From: Euryodendron excelsum
Taxonomy: Eukaryota; Streptophyta; Magnoliopsida; Ericales; Pentaphylacaceae
Direction: 5' to 3'
NCBI GenBank assembly: GCA_033060915.1
Contig: CM065385.1
Location: 14,765,501-14,829,500 of the forward strand
Length of the DNA stretch: 64,000 nucleotides
Within the stretch, counting starts at the first letter, position 1, and each line of letters opens with the position of its first letter. The notes beneath the pieces were generated by a model that saw only the letters and a program-made list of their open reading frames with translations, did not search any database and was not told the DNA's origin. The position numbers were made by a program, and so were the translations under genes. Positions 35,832 through 48,001 of this stretch are shown one piece after another.

Positions 35832-35893
35832 CTGGCGCCACTAGTAGTGGCGCCAGGCCATTTTTTGGCTTGGCGCCACTACTAGTGGCGCCA
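35832..35893. promoter_or_regulatory. Two perfect GGCGCC palindromes before the TATA box of LTR E
   Basis: CTGGCGCCAC-TAGTA-GTGGCGCCAG (10-bp arms, 35832-35856) and TGGCGCCAC-TACTA-GTGGCGCCA (9-bp arms, 35871-35893). They end 54 bp before the TATA box. A third, imperfect, half follows near 35912. TTGGCGCC fits the general E2F site TTSSCGSS. Confidence 0.8.
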
Positions 35894-35946
35894 GTGTAAA
35901 TTTTGCCCTGGCGCCACTACAACAGGCGCTATGCTTGTCTTCCCTC

Positions 35947-35954
35947 TATAAATG
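35947..35954 (+). promoter_or_regulatory. TATA box of LTR E
   Basis: TATAAATG in the context CTCTATAAATGCAGAGCC, as in the other copies with one base changed. Confidence 0.65.
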
Positions 35955-38900
35955 CAGAGCCTTGTTCAACGTGAAAGAGATCTGCAAACTTAACCTAAAA
36001 ATCCTATATTTCGATATACAGAGCTCAAGCACCTCCTAAACCCTAGCCTCCTTAGGTTCTCCAAACCCTAGCCACTATACACAAACCCTAGCCTCCTATA
36101 CACTCATACACTCCCCCATACACTCATACACTAGCCTTCAACCACTCTCCGAACACTTGAAGAACAGCCATTCAAAGGTTGAAGACAATCCTTGAAGACT
36201 GAGGGTGAAGATCAAGACCGAAGACCGAAGACCGAAGACTGCACGGCGCGCAAAATAAATAAGAAACAAGGTAGGCTCCCTATTTAATTTTTTACACTTC
36301 CCCCCTCTCTCTTCTCTCTCCAACCCACTTGGGTTTTCTCTATTTTAATCCCCTATCTCTTTCCCCCCCTTTCTTTGCATGCTTGAAACAAGGGGATTCC
36401 CGGTCCATGTGTAGGATTGGACTATGGGAGAGTCACCGTGTCGGGGGCTTTCTTCTAGTCTAACCAAAGACCACCTGGGTCCGGCCCCCTTGATTATGTG
36501 GTGAAGCCTTAACCTTGTATGTTCACGACCCCAAATTGCATTGTGCATATCATAGTCTTGCATCTTCCAAAATTCGTTTTCAAAAAGTTGTTTTCAAAAA
36601 TCGTTTTCGAACTTGTTTTCGAAATTGCATCAAAAGCTCTTTCTCAAAAACATGTTTTCAAAATCACAATCCTAGGGTGATTCTAGCCTTTCCATGGCTA
36701 GGGTTGCTTTAGGAAAGTGTTATATTAAAAGTGGCCTTTTGGTCTATATTTTCAAACCTTGTTTTCAAAACCACTTTCTTAAAGTGGTTCTAGCCTTCTT
36801 ATGGTTAGAATTCCTTTAGGAAAGTGAGATGTTTTTACACCTTCTAAAAACTCTTTCTTCAAAAATCTCTTCCTAAAAATCTCTTTTTCAACATACTTTC
36901 CTAAAACTCCCCTCTTCAAAATTGATTTCAAAAACTCCCTTTCAAAATCTCTTTTTCAAAACTCTCTTTTTTAACTCCTTTCCAAAACTTTCTTTCCTCA
37001 AAATTCACTTTCTAAAAACACTCCCTAAAAATCTTTCTACAAACTCTCCTCCCGGAATCTTCCTTCTAGAAATTCCCCTATAGGATTTTCTTTCTAAACT
37101 CTACGTTTCCAAAAACGTGCTTTCCAAAAAACTCCTCCCTAGGATTCCCTTCTAGAAAACCTTCGTTTTCAAAAACGCGTTTTCCAAAAAAAAACTCTTT
37201 CCTTAGAGCCCAAACCAAACCCTAGAACCCACAATTAGGAAACCCTAGTTTTCTTTCCAAAAACATGATTTTCAAACTTTGCCCCAAACCTAGGTTTCCA
37301 AAATCTTTTGTTTTCTATATCAAAACTATACATGTTTTCAAAACCTATTTTCTACGTCGAAACTATAATTTTCCAAACCTAGGGTTTCTAGAATCCCCCT
37401 TTCCAAATCCTTGTCAAATCCTATCTTCCCTTTAGGAAACCAAATCAAATCTCCCCGTTTAGGAAACTAGATCCTATCCTCCGTTTTTGGAAACAAAATC
37501 AAACCTTTCTCTTTTAGAAACCAAATCCAATCCCTCCTAATCCCAAACCTTTCTTAATTCAATTCCTTCCTAAACCATAAGTTTCCTAAACCCAAACTTT
37601 AAATCTTTCCTTAAGTTTCAAAATCCAACTCTTTCCTAATTCGAATCCTTCCTAAACTTCCACTTTCTTAAACCTTAAGTTTCTAAAAACTTGAACATAT
37701 AAATCTTTCCTAAACTTTAAAACTCAACTTTCAAATCTTTCTTAGTTCAACCCTTTCCTAATTCTACCCTTTTCCAAATCTTTTTCAAATCTAAGTTTTC
37801 AAACCTTTCCTAAACTCAAGCTTTTCCTACTTTCAAGATTTTCTAAAACTCTAAAACTTTCTAAATCCTAAACTTTCTAAATTTCAAATCTTTCTAAAAT
37901 TCTAAGCTTCCAAATTCAAAACTTTCTAAATTTGAAACCTTCTTAAGTTAAATCTTTCTAAACCTAAAAACTTTCTAAATTCTAAACTTTCCAAAACTTC
38001 AAAATCTTTTCAAATCTAGAACTTTTCTAAATTCAAAACTTTCTAAATTCAAGACTTTCTTAAGTTGAAATTTCCTTTTTTTCAAACATTTCCTAAATTG
38101 AAAACTTTCCTTTTTCAAACCTTTCCCAAAACGAAACTTTTCTTATTTTCAAAACTTCCTTGTTTTCAAAGCTTTCCAAATTCAAAACTTCCCTTTTTCA
38201 AAACATTTCTAAAATCAAAACTTTCCGATTTTCAAAACTTTCCTAATTTGGGAACTTTCCTAATCTGAAAACCCTTCCTTTTTCGAGAACTTTCCTAAAC
38301 CTAAAACTTTCCTAATTTCAAAACTTTCCGAAAATGAAACCTTCCTAAAACGGACCTTTCCTAATTCGAATATTTTCTAAAATCCAATCTTTCTAAATCT
38401 TCCAAATCCAACATTCCAATCCATTCTTTCTTAATCTCAAGTCTTCCCTAGGTCTCCTATCTTTCCTAAGTCTAGGTTTCTTAAACCTCCATCTTTCCAA
38501 AACCAAGTCTTTCCAAAATCAATCTCTTCAAATCAAAGTCCAATCTTTTCAATTTCAATTTCCAATCTCCTCTTCTAATCTCAAATCAAATCCAATTTTC
38601 AATTCAAGTTCTTTTTTCCAATTCAATCTCTTTCTTTCAAATCAACCCTTCTCTTTTCAATCGGACTCCGGTCCGAACTACGACTGACCTGATTCCCCCA
38701 AAGGGATACGTAGGCAACCTTCATAGGTGCGGTCACAATACTTTTTCAAACTTTCAATTCCACCCTCATGGGTGTGGTCTCCATATTTTCAAGTTTCAAA
38801 TTCCAATCTATTTTTAAAGTTCCAATTTCAAAATCTTTCTATTTTCAAATCCCTATTTCCAAGTTTTCAAACTTTCCAATTTCAAATTCCATCTCTTCAA

Positions 38901-39501
38901 ATCAAATTCTTTTCAAATTTATCTCCAAATCTATTTTTCAATTCTCTCTTATTTTGCACTTGCATATCATGCATCATATTAGTTTTCAAACAATGTTTTT
39001 CTAAAGTGAATAGGGTTGAACTATAGTTACTCGAAGACTCTCATAGGTGAATCTAGGGTAGATTGACATGTAGGTACCGAAAGGGCGGGGTAGGGTGATA
39101 GCTTAGTGCGTCTTCCCTACACGGAACCAACCTCCGAACCTAGAATTGCTGTTTTCAAAGACCAAAAGGAGTTATTTTTCAAAAAAGGGCCAAATGTTTT
39201 CCAAAGGTTGCCAAACAACCTATTTTCTAAAAAACCCTCTCTTAAGGAGATATTTTCAAAATCGTTTTTCAAAACCCTAAGTGTAGTCTTCGGATTATTC
39301 TTAGTTTTTAGGTGACCTAACTCACCTTAATCAAGTTAGGTGGCGACTCCGAATCTTTTTCAAAAGCCCTTTATTCAAACCAATTTTCAATTCAAACTTA
39401 GTCGCACTCATTCTTCTAGGAGGGTGAGTTTTAATGAGAGAGTACAGCATTTTTTCCGCTTGGGTGAGTATTCCTCGAGTGCGAAAAATCTGGGTGCGAC
39501 A

Positions 39502-40943
39502 GATAGGATGTGTCGGAAGGGTTGATCGGGCCTTTAGGGGCAAAACGGTCAATCGGATCGGAAAGCTACCGGGATGGACTCAGATTGTCCCGGAAGAAGA
39601 CTCGAGATTTGAAAACATTATTCAGAATGTTCCTAAAGGTTGCCGGTTTGATTCCCAGAGCCGGTGTGGTCAGAAAAGGAGACCGGCCCACTAGGGGCAA
39701 AACGGTCATTTTGTACCGAGTTTGCCGGAACTGACTTGGAATGATCCAGAAAGGTAGAAGAAGGTTGAGAATACTATAAGAAGTAATCTCAGGAGATTAC
39801 CGGTTTGATACCCAGAGCCGGTGTGGTTTGCAGGGCGTTCGAATGGCTAGGGGCAAAATGGTCATCTTGACCGACAAGTCTCGGAAAAGGCCCATGGGGC
39901 AGTTTAGTCATTTTTCACTGAAGTGGGCTAGCAGGCACCAGTGCTGGCCTGGGTTTTGAGTGTTTCCACCACTCTGACGGTGGTCATCGTGACACAGGAG
40001 TTTGTTGGCAATTCCCTATATCGACCTGTTTGCGAGTATTTCCGCTACTCGGACGATTCGCGATAATTCCCAAGATTGCCTGATCTCGGGAAGCTGCTAA
40101 AGGGGACTTAGCACCTGAGAAGTCAATTTTCTCAGAAGGCGTGCCTAAACGGACATTTTTGCATTAGTAGACTAGCAGGTGCCAAAGGTGGACATTTCTA
40201 ACATTTAGGGGACTTGAGGTCTCGTTCCGGTCGACAGGTTTAAGGGACTTATCGTTTCAAAGAGATTTTCTTTGAAAAACGTGCCGAACCTTCTCGAGGA
40301 ATAAATTATCTCGAAGAGGGATTGGAATTGGAAAGGGGTCTTATCGTCTTCGAAAAGACGTGCCTGATTTGGAACCATCTTGAGGAATAAACTGTCTTGA
40401 GAGAGGGATTGGAAAGGGGACTTACCGTCTTTGGAAAGACGTGCCTGATTTGGAACCGTCTAGAGGAATAAACTGTCTCAAGAAGGGATTGGAAAGGGGA
40501 CTTACCGTCTTTAGAAAGACGTGCCTGATTTGGAACCGTCACGAGGAATAAACTGTCTTGAGAGAGGGATTGGAATTGGAAAGGGGTCTTATCGTCTTCG
40601 GAAAGACGTGCCTAATTGGGAACCGTCTTGAGGAATAAATTGTCTCGAGAGAGGGATTGGAAAGGGGACTTACCGTCTTTGAAAAGACGTGCCTAGTTTG
40701 AAATAGATTTACTATCTCGAGGAATCAACTGTCTCGAGAGAGGGGTTGGAATTGGAAAAAATAATGCCCCTAAGGGCATTTTGGTCATTTTGCCTTTATT
40801 TGGGCCTGGTGGGCCCGCAAGGCGATGGACAAACGGGATTTGGACTTAAAGAGTTGGTTTCGATTAGAATACGTCCATATTGACTTGAGTACAAGTCTGG
40901 ACGGAGCGTAGACTGCCGAGCGGTAAAAAATGGGGTACTTAAA
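39502..40943 (-). mobile_element. 5' LTR of element D, sense 5' segment
   Basis: Resumes with the second GATAG copy in exact register and runs to the LTR start, here mutated (TTTAAGTACCCC in sense instead of TGTAAGCACCCC). It contains the six-unit 80-bp repeat (40299-40755) that matches the 3' LTR. Confidence 0.88.
40299..40755 (-). repeat. Six-unit tandem repeat (79-89 bp) in U3 of the 5' LTR of D
   Basis: GAGGAATAAACTGTCT variants at about 40299, 40382, 40463, 40542, 40630 and 40719, the same unit number as in the 3' LTR. Confidence 0.85.
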
Positions 40944-42023
40944 AAAACTTTCTTAATTCGAACATTTCCTAAATCCAATCTTTCCCTAATCTTTCAAGTC
41001 CAACATTCGAGTCAAATATTTCTTAACCTCAAGTCCTTTTTAAATCATATCTTTCCTAAGTCTAGGTTTCCCAAACCTTAATCTTTCCAAAACAAGTCCG
41101 AATCTTTCTTCTAAGTTCTATCTTTCCAAATCAAAGTTCAATCTTTGTAATTCCAAATTCCAAATTCCAATCTTCTATTCTACGTTCAACTCCAACTCTT
41201 TTTCAAATCAAAATGTTCTATTTTCTATCGAACTCTTGTCCAAACTACGACTGACCTGATTCCTCAAAAAGGATACGTAGGCAACCTTCATGAGTGCGGT
41301 CATAACTTTTTTCAACTTCCAATTCCATGATCTATTTCAAATCTCCAAGTTTCTATTTCCAATCTCCAAAATTTTAAAATAAAATAAAATCTATCTTTTC
41401 AAATCTCTTTTCAAATCAAATTAAGTTCTTTTCAAGTCTATTTTCAAATCTATTTTTCAACTCTCTTTTTCTTACACTTGCATGTCATGCATCATGTCAA
41501 TTTCTCTCTAAAAATTATTTTCAAAGTGGATAGATTTGGACATAGATTAATTTAAAACTCTAATAGGTGAATCTAGGGTGAATAGACATATAGGTACCGC
41601 AAGGACAGGGTAGAGTGATGGCTTAGTGCGTTTTCCCTACAAGTAACCAACCTCCAAACTTAGGATCACTATTTTCAAAGACCAAAATGGAGTTTATTTT
41701 CAAAAAATGGCTTAAATATTTTATAATGGTTGCCAAACAACTTGTTTTCTTAAAAACTCTCTCTTGAGGAAGTATTTTTAAAAACCTTTTCCAAAAACCT
41801 TAAGTGTAGTCTTCGGATTATGCTTAGTTTTAGGTGACTTAACTCACCATAATTAAGTTAGGTAACGACTTCAAATGTTTTCCAAAAACCCTTTATTCAA
41901 ATCAATTTTCAATTCAAACCTAGTCGCACTCATTCTTCTAGGAGGATGAGTTCTAATGAGAGAGAACAGTATTTTTCTTGCTTGTGCATGTATTCCTCGA
42001 GTGCAAAAAATCTAGGCACGACA
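40944..42023 (+). mobile_element. Solo LTR F, right segment (sense 3' end)
   Basis: Continues the F sequence interrupted at 18122 (CTTTCTTAATTCG in register) and closes with AGGCACGACA at 42023. The flanking ATGTG-type context of C resumes next. Confidence 0.87.
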
Positions 42024-45000
42024 ATTGTGACCGCACCCATAAGGGTTGCCTACGTATTCCTTTAGAGGAGTAAGGTGAGTCGTAGTTCGGACAAGAGTCT
42101 AATAAAAAATAGAAGGTTTGATTTGAAAAAGGGTTTGATTTGAACTTAGAATAGAATATTTGAAATTGGAATTCGGAATTAACAAGATTGGACTTTGATT
42201 TGGAAAGACAGAACTTTGAAGAAGGACTTGGACTTGTTTTGGAAAGATTGAAATTTAGAAAACGTAGACTTAGGAAAGATAGGATTTAGGAAAGACTTGA
42301 GGTTTAAGAAATATTTGACTTGACTTGGAAGAGATTTAGAAAAGATTTAACTCGAATGTTGGACTTGAAAAATTAGGGAAGTTGGATTTTAAGAAAAGTT
42401 CAAATTAGAAAAGTTTCAAAATAGGAAAGTTTCGTTTTAGGAAAGTTCCATTTTAGGAAAGTTTCATTTTAAGAAATATTTCAAATTAGGAAAGTTTAAA
42501 ATAGAAAAGTTTTGAAATTGGAAATTTTTGAATTTTGGAAAGATTTAAATTAAGAGAGTTTCGAATTTAGAAAGTTTGGACTTAAGAAAGTTTTGGATTT
42601 GGAAAGATTTGAAATTTGGAAAGTTTAGAATTTTGGAAATGTTTGAATTTAAGAAAGGTTTGAACTTAGAAAGATTTGAAAATTTAGATTTGGAAAGTTG
42701 AAATTTGAAAAGGTATGGAATTAGGAAATATTAAGAAGCTTAAAGGTTATGGAAAGATTTAAAAGTTTAGGTTTTGGAAATTTAAGGTTTAGGAAGGTAT
42801 GAGATTATAAAGGATTGGATTGGGAAAGGTTTGGATTGGGAAGGATTGAGATTAGGAAAGGTGTGGACTAGGAAAGATTGGGATTCCTATTTCCTAAGGC
42901 AAAATATTAGATTTCGTTTCTAGAAAGAGATGATTTAATTTTGTTTCCAGAAATGGAGGATTGGATCTAGTTTTCCAAATGGGAGATTGGATTTGGTTTC
43001 CTAAAGGGAAGATTGGATTTGACATGGAATTGGAAAGATGAAGTTTTGAAAATCCTAGATTTTGGGATAGAAAATAGGTTTTGGAAATATATGGTTTTGA
43101 TGTAGAAAAAAAAATAAGAGGTTTTGGAAACCTAGGCTTTAAGGCAAGATTGAAAATCATGTTTTAGGAAAGAAAATTAGGGTTTCCTAATCATTGGCTC
43201 TAGGGTTTAACTTGGACTCTAAGAAAAGAGATTTTGGAAAGTAGGTTTTTTGGAATGAAAAGGTTTTTGGAAGGAGATCTTAAAAAGAAGTTTTTGAAAA
43301 GTGAATTTTGAAAAGAGAGTGTTTGGAAAGAGTTTTTAGGAAGGAAACTTAGGGAGTGTTTTTAGAAAGTATATTAGAGGAGAGATTTTAGAAAGTAAAT
43401 GTAAAAAGAGATTTTGGAGAGGTTTTAAAAAAAGAGGTTTTGGAAAGTAGGTTTAAAAAAGAGATTTCGAAAAGGATTTGAATATGGACTTTTGTAAGCA
43501 TCTAAAAATATCACACTTTCCTAAAATGATTCTAACCATAAGAAGATTAGAAGCATTCTAGGATTGTGATTTTGAAAACAAAAAGAATTTGAGAATATGG
43601 ACCATAATGGTCACTTTAAATGTAACACTTTCCTGAAACAACCCTAACCATGGAAATATTAGAATCACCTTAAGATTATGATTTTGAAAATAAGATTTTG
43701 AAGAAGAAAACTTTATTACAAGTTTGCAAAACAATTTTGATGCAAGTTTTTGACTACAAGTTGGAAAACGAATTTTGGAGGAATGCAAGATCATGATATG
43801 CACAATGCAAAGGGGGTCGTGAACATACAAGGTTAAGGCTTCACCACATAATTAAGGGGGCCGAACCCACGTGGTCTTCGGTTAGACTAAGTGAAATCCC
43901 CCGACACGGTGACCTTCAATAGCCTAATCCTACACATGGACCAGGAAGTCTCTTGTTTCAAGTATGCAAGAAAGGGGGGGGGGGGGGGGGGGAAGAAGAT
44001 GGGAGGTTAAAATAAAAGAAAACCCAAGTGGGTTTGGAGAGAGAAGAGATAGGGGGAAGCCTACCTTGTGTCTTATTTTATTCGTGTTGTTTTGCTTGCT
44101 TTCTTCTTCTTGCTTTGCTTTGGTCTTCGCCTTGATCTTCAAGAGCTTGCTTGGATCTTCGAAAACTTCAGAGTTGCAGCATTTTAAGTCTTCAATGGAG
44201 GCTTTGGAGGCTAGTGTAGGAGTGTATAGGAGTGTATGTGAGTTAGGGATTGTGTATGGAGGCTAAGGTTTGTGTATGGCGGCTAAGGTTTTGGAAAACC
44301 TAAAGAAGACTAGGGTTTAGGGAGGCTACGAGCTCTGTATATCAATGAAAGTTTTTAGACTGAGTTTTCGGACCCTTTTTCACGCTGGAGGAGGCTCTGT
44401 ATTTATAGACAGAGGAATGACCTGGCACCTGTTGTAGTGGCGTTAGGCAAAAAATCCTTTTAGTGCCACTAGGAGTGGTGCCAGCCACTTAGGAAAGTTT
44501 TAAGGTCGGCAAGCAACGTATCTTCAGAAGATTTGGGCGCCTGTACTCGTGACTACCATGAAATTTTTAGCTTGGTTTCGCTAGGAGTGACTCTGGAAGG
44601 TTCGGGAATGATTTGAAGGGGCCGGGAATGTCCCGAAAAGCCAGAAAGCGATAGGAACCCTTAGAACAGTGTCTCGGGTTAATAGATTTGAAAAATGATA
44701 ACAGGATTTGTTAGAAGGGTTGATCGGGCCATTAGGGGCAAAACGGTCAATCGGGACTGAAAGTTGCCGGGATGGACTCGGAATATCCTAAAAGAAGGCT
44801 CAAGGTTTGGAAATATTACTTAGAATGCTCCAGGAGGTTACTGGTTTGATACCTAGAGCTGGTGTGGTGGGAAGAGGCAACCGGCCCACCAAGGGCAAAA
44901 TGGTCATTTTACATCAGGTTTGCCGAAACTGACTGAGAATGATTTGAAAAGATAATGGAAGGTTGAGAATACTATAAGAAGCATTCTCGAGAGGCTACCG

Positions 45001-45961
45001 GTTTGATATCGAGAGCCGGTGTGGTTCTTAAGGCGCTCGGATGCCTAGAGGCAAAATAGTCATCTTGACTGGAATGTCTCGGAATTGGCCCGAAATTGAC
45101 TGGAACGCACCTAATCATGCTAGATTGTCTTTAAGACAATCTTAGAAGGGTGGACTTACCGTTCTGAGGACTTAGGTGTTGTCTCGAGAAACGTGCCGAA
45201 AATGGCCCTAGGGGTAGTTTGGTCATTTTTAACCGGAGTGGGCTAGCAGGCACTGGTGTTGACCTAGGTTTTGAGTGTTTCCGTCACTCTGACGGTGGTC
45301 CAGTGATATAGGGGTTTTTTGGCAATTCCCTATATCGAGCTATTTATGAGTGTTTTCACCATTTTGACGATTACGATGTTTACAAGTATTTCAATTACTC
45401 TAACGGGTCGCGATCATTTCAGAAACTGCCTAATCTCGGGAATCTGCTAAGTGGACTTAGCGCCTGAGGAATCAACTTTCCCAGAAGGCGTTCCGAAACA
45501 GACATTTCTGCTTTGGCGGGCTAACAGGTGCCAAAGGTGGACCATTCTACCATCTCGGGGACTTGGGGTCTCGTCCCGGTCGATGGGTTTGAAGGGACTT
45601 ACTATTCCGAAGAGTTCACTCGAAAACGTGCCAGACAGGATGGACTTACCACCTCGAGGAATCAACTTTCTCGACAAGTGTGCTGTATTTAATTGGAATT
45701 GGAATTAGACTTGAACTGGAATTGAATTGAAAAGGGGACTTCCCGCCTTCAAGAAGACGTGCCCATTAGAATTGGACCAAACAATTCCCCAAGGGCATTT
45801 TGGTCATTTTGCCTTTATTTGGGCCCCAAGGGCCCGCGAAGCTATTGATTGACGGGATTAGACTTGAAAAATTGAGTTAACTCAAAATATGTTCATATTG
45901 ACTCGAATACAAGTCTGGATGGACTGGAGACTGCCGAGCGGGTAAAAATGGGATGCTTACA
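42024..45961 (-). mobile_element. Solo LTR C, right segment (sense 5' part)
   Basis: Resumes with ATTGTGACCGCACCC, colinear with LTR A, and ends GATGCTTACA at 45961. It has a 19-G run (43974-43992), a TATA box (44400-44407) and about one unit of the U3 repeats. C totals about 4.64 kb. Confidence 0.88.
43974..43992. repeat. Run of 19 G in LTR C
   Basis: Pure G run at the same LTR position as the 14-G run in LTR A. Confidence 0.95.
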
Positions 45962-46148
45962 AAAAGATTTGGATTTCTCCTCCATAAAACAAAAGATTGG
46001 ATTTTGTTTCTAAAAAAGAAATGATTTGATTTTGTTTCCAAAAACGGAGGATTGGATCTAGTTTCCTAAATGGGGATATTAGATTTGGTTTACTAAAGGG
46101 AATATTGAATTTGGCGTGGAATTGGAAGGTGTAGTTTTAGAAATCTTA
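45962..46148 (-). repeat. 187-bp duplication flanking LTR C
   Basis: This stretch repeats 13866-14051, the last part of B before C, with about 12 differences. A normal 5-bp duplication is not present directly beside C. Confidence 0.85.
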
Positions 46149-47996
46149 GATTTGGAAGTCTATGATTTGATGCAAAAAATAAGTTTTGGAAATTGATGTT
46201 TTTGATATAAAAAAGGAGGTTTTAGAAATCTAGGTTTTAAGGCAATATTGAAAATCATGTTTTAGGAAATAAAACTTGGGTTTCCTAATAATTGGTTCTA
46301 GGGCTTGACTTGAGCTCCAAGGTCAAGAGTTTTTTGGAAAGTAAAATTTTTTGGAAAAGAATATTTTCGGAAGGAGATCCTAGCGAAGAGGTTTTAGAGA
46401 GTAAACTTGAGAAGAATTTTAGAAAGGAGATTCTAGAAAGTAAAACTTTGAGCGAGTTTTTCGAAAGAGAGGTTTTGAAAAGAAGGCTTTTAAGGAAAGG
46501 AATTTTTGAAGAGAGTTTTTGGAAAGAGATTTGGAGGAGCGTTTTTAGAAAGTGAATTTTGAAGAGAGCTTTTGGAAAGGAGTTTGAAAAAAATTTTTGG
46601 AAAATAGATTTTTTTGAAGGGAGTTTTTAGAAAGCAATTTTGGAAAGGAGATTGGAGAGAGTTTTTAAAAAGTATATTAGAGAAGAGATTTTAGAAAGTA
46701 GATTTGAAAAGAGATTTTGGAGAGGATTCAAAAAGAAGTTTTGGAAAGTAAGTTTGAAAGCAATTTGAAAAAGGATTTGAATGTGGACTTTTGTGAGCCT
46801 CTAAAAATATCTCACTTTCCTAAAACGATTCTAATCATAAGAAGATTAGAACTATTCTAGGATTGTGATTTTGAAAACAACAAGGATTTGAAAATATGGA
46901 CTATGAAAATCATTTTAAATGTAACACTTTCCTAAATCAACATTAACCATGAAAATGCTATAATCACCTTAGGATTTTGATTTTGAAAATAAGTTACGAA
47001 GAAGAAAAATTCTAACACAAGTTTTGAAAACGATTTTGACGCATGTTTTGAAAACGATTTTCGATGCAAGTTTTGAAAACGAGTTTGAAAACGAGTTTTG
47101 GCGAGATGCATGATCATGATATGCACAATAAAAGTTGGGGTCATGAACATACAAGGTTAAAGGCTTCCCCATATAATCAAAGGGGCCAAACTTACGTGGT
47201 CTCTGGTTAGACTAAAAGAAAGCCCCCAACACGGTGACTTTCAATAGCCTAATCCTACACATGAACCAGGGAATCTCTTATTTCAGACATACAAGAAAAG
47301 AGGGGAGATAAGATGGGGGATTAAAATAGAAGAAAACGCAAGTGGGTTAAGAGAGAGAAGAGAGGGGGGGGGGCGAATTGAGTAAATATAAACAGGAAGC
47401 CTACCTTGTTCTTTTATTTGCTTTGTTATGCTTGTTTTCTTTACTTCGATCTTTGTTTTACTTTGTGTCAGTTCTTGAGAGCTTGTTTGATCTTCAGGAG
47501 CTTTAGAGTTGCAGCACTTCAAGTCTTTAATAGTGGCTTTCGAGGCTAGTACATGAGTGTATAGGGGTGTATGTATGCTAGGGTTTACTGTATGAAGGCT
47601 AGGATTTGTGTATGGAGGGACTTCGAGCTCTGTATATCGAAGAGGAGGTTTTTTGGACTGAGTTTGTGGACCCTTTTCATGCTGGAAGGGGCTCTGTATT
47701 TGGCCTGGCGCCACTAGGAGTGGTGCCAAGCCATTTTTTGGCTTGGCGCCACCAGCCATTTAGGAAATGTTTAAGGTCGCCAAGCAACGTTTTTTCAAAA
47801 GATTTGGGCACCTGTACTAGTGACTACCACGCAATTTTTAGCCTGGCTTCACTAGGAGTGACTCCGGAAGGTCTGGGAATGATTTAAAGGGCCGAAAATA
47901 GCCTAAAAGGCCAGAAAGGGACAAGAACCCTTAGAATAATGTCCCAGGGGTAGTAGACTTGAAGAATGATGTCAAGATGTGTTAGAGGGGTTGACC

Positions 47997-48001
47997 GGAC
48001 C
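47997..48001. repeat. Target-site duplication of solo LTR G, left copy (GGACC)
   Basis: Repeated exactly at 50965-50969. Confidence 0.93.

Larger units (their letters stand above)
34052..39501 (+). mobile_element. Solo LTR E, 5450 bp, innermost insertion
   Basis: Starts TGTAAGCACCCC, ends GGGTGCGACA, and is flanked by a perfect GATAG duplication. It is some 750 bp longer than LTR A because of hairpin repeats (34275-35005) and a duplicated 160-bp unit (35100-35412) in U3. It keeps palindromes (35832-35893), a TATA box (35947-35954) and 3.5 kb of R-U5. Confidence 0.94.
18123..40943 (-). mobile_element. Element D: complete non-autonomous Ogre-like retrotransposon
   Basis: In sense (minus strand): 5' LTR 40943-31084, PBS 31081-31064, leader, gag remnant 29609-28387, non-coding repeats, antisense plant-mobile-domain gene 26357-24512, polypurine tract 23163-23146, 3' LTR 23145-18123. 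The two LTRs are sister copies: both carry six units of an 80-bp repeat, and they differ at only about 9 of 250 bases where I compared 18601-18890 with 31580-31870. No protease, reverse transcriptase, RNase H or integrase motif is visible in the 7.9-kb internal part, so transposition would have needed enzymes from a relative. The 5' LTR has lost its promoter and holds solo LTR E. Confidence 0.88.
45962..48001 (-). mobile_element. Solo LTR B, middle segment
   Basis: Continues B from about 1.4 kb to about 3.4 kb of the LTR. The TATA box is lost: GGCTCTGTATTT at 47688-47699 runs directly into GGCCTGGCGCC, so a short deletion removed the second half of the box. Solo LTR G interrupts at 48001. Confidence 0.87.

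Noticed and set aside
47283..47759. Minus-strand open frame of 158 codons
   Set aside because: It lies in R-U5 of solo LTR B, shows no domain, and the same LTR region is not open in the other copies.
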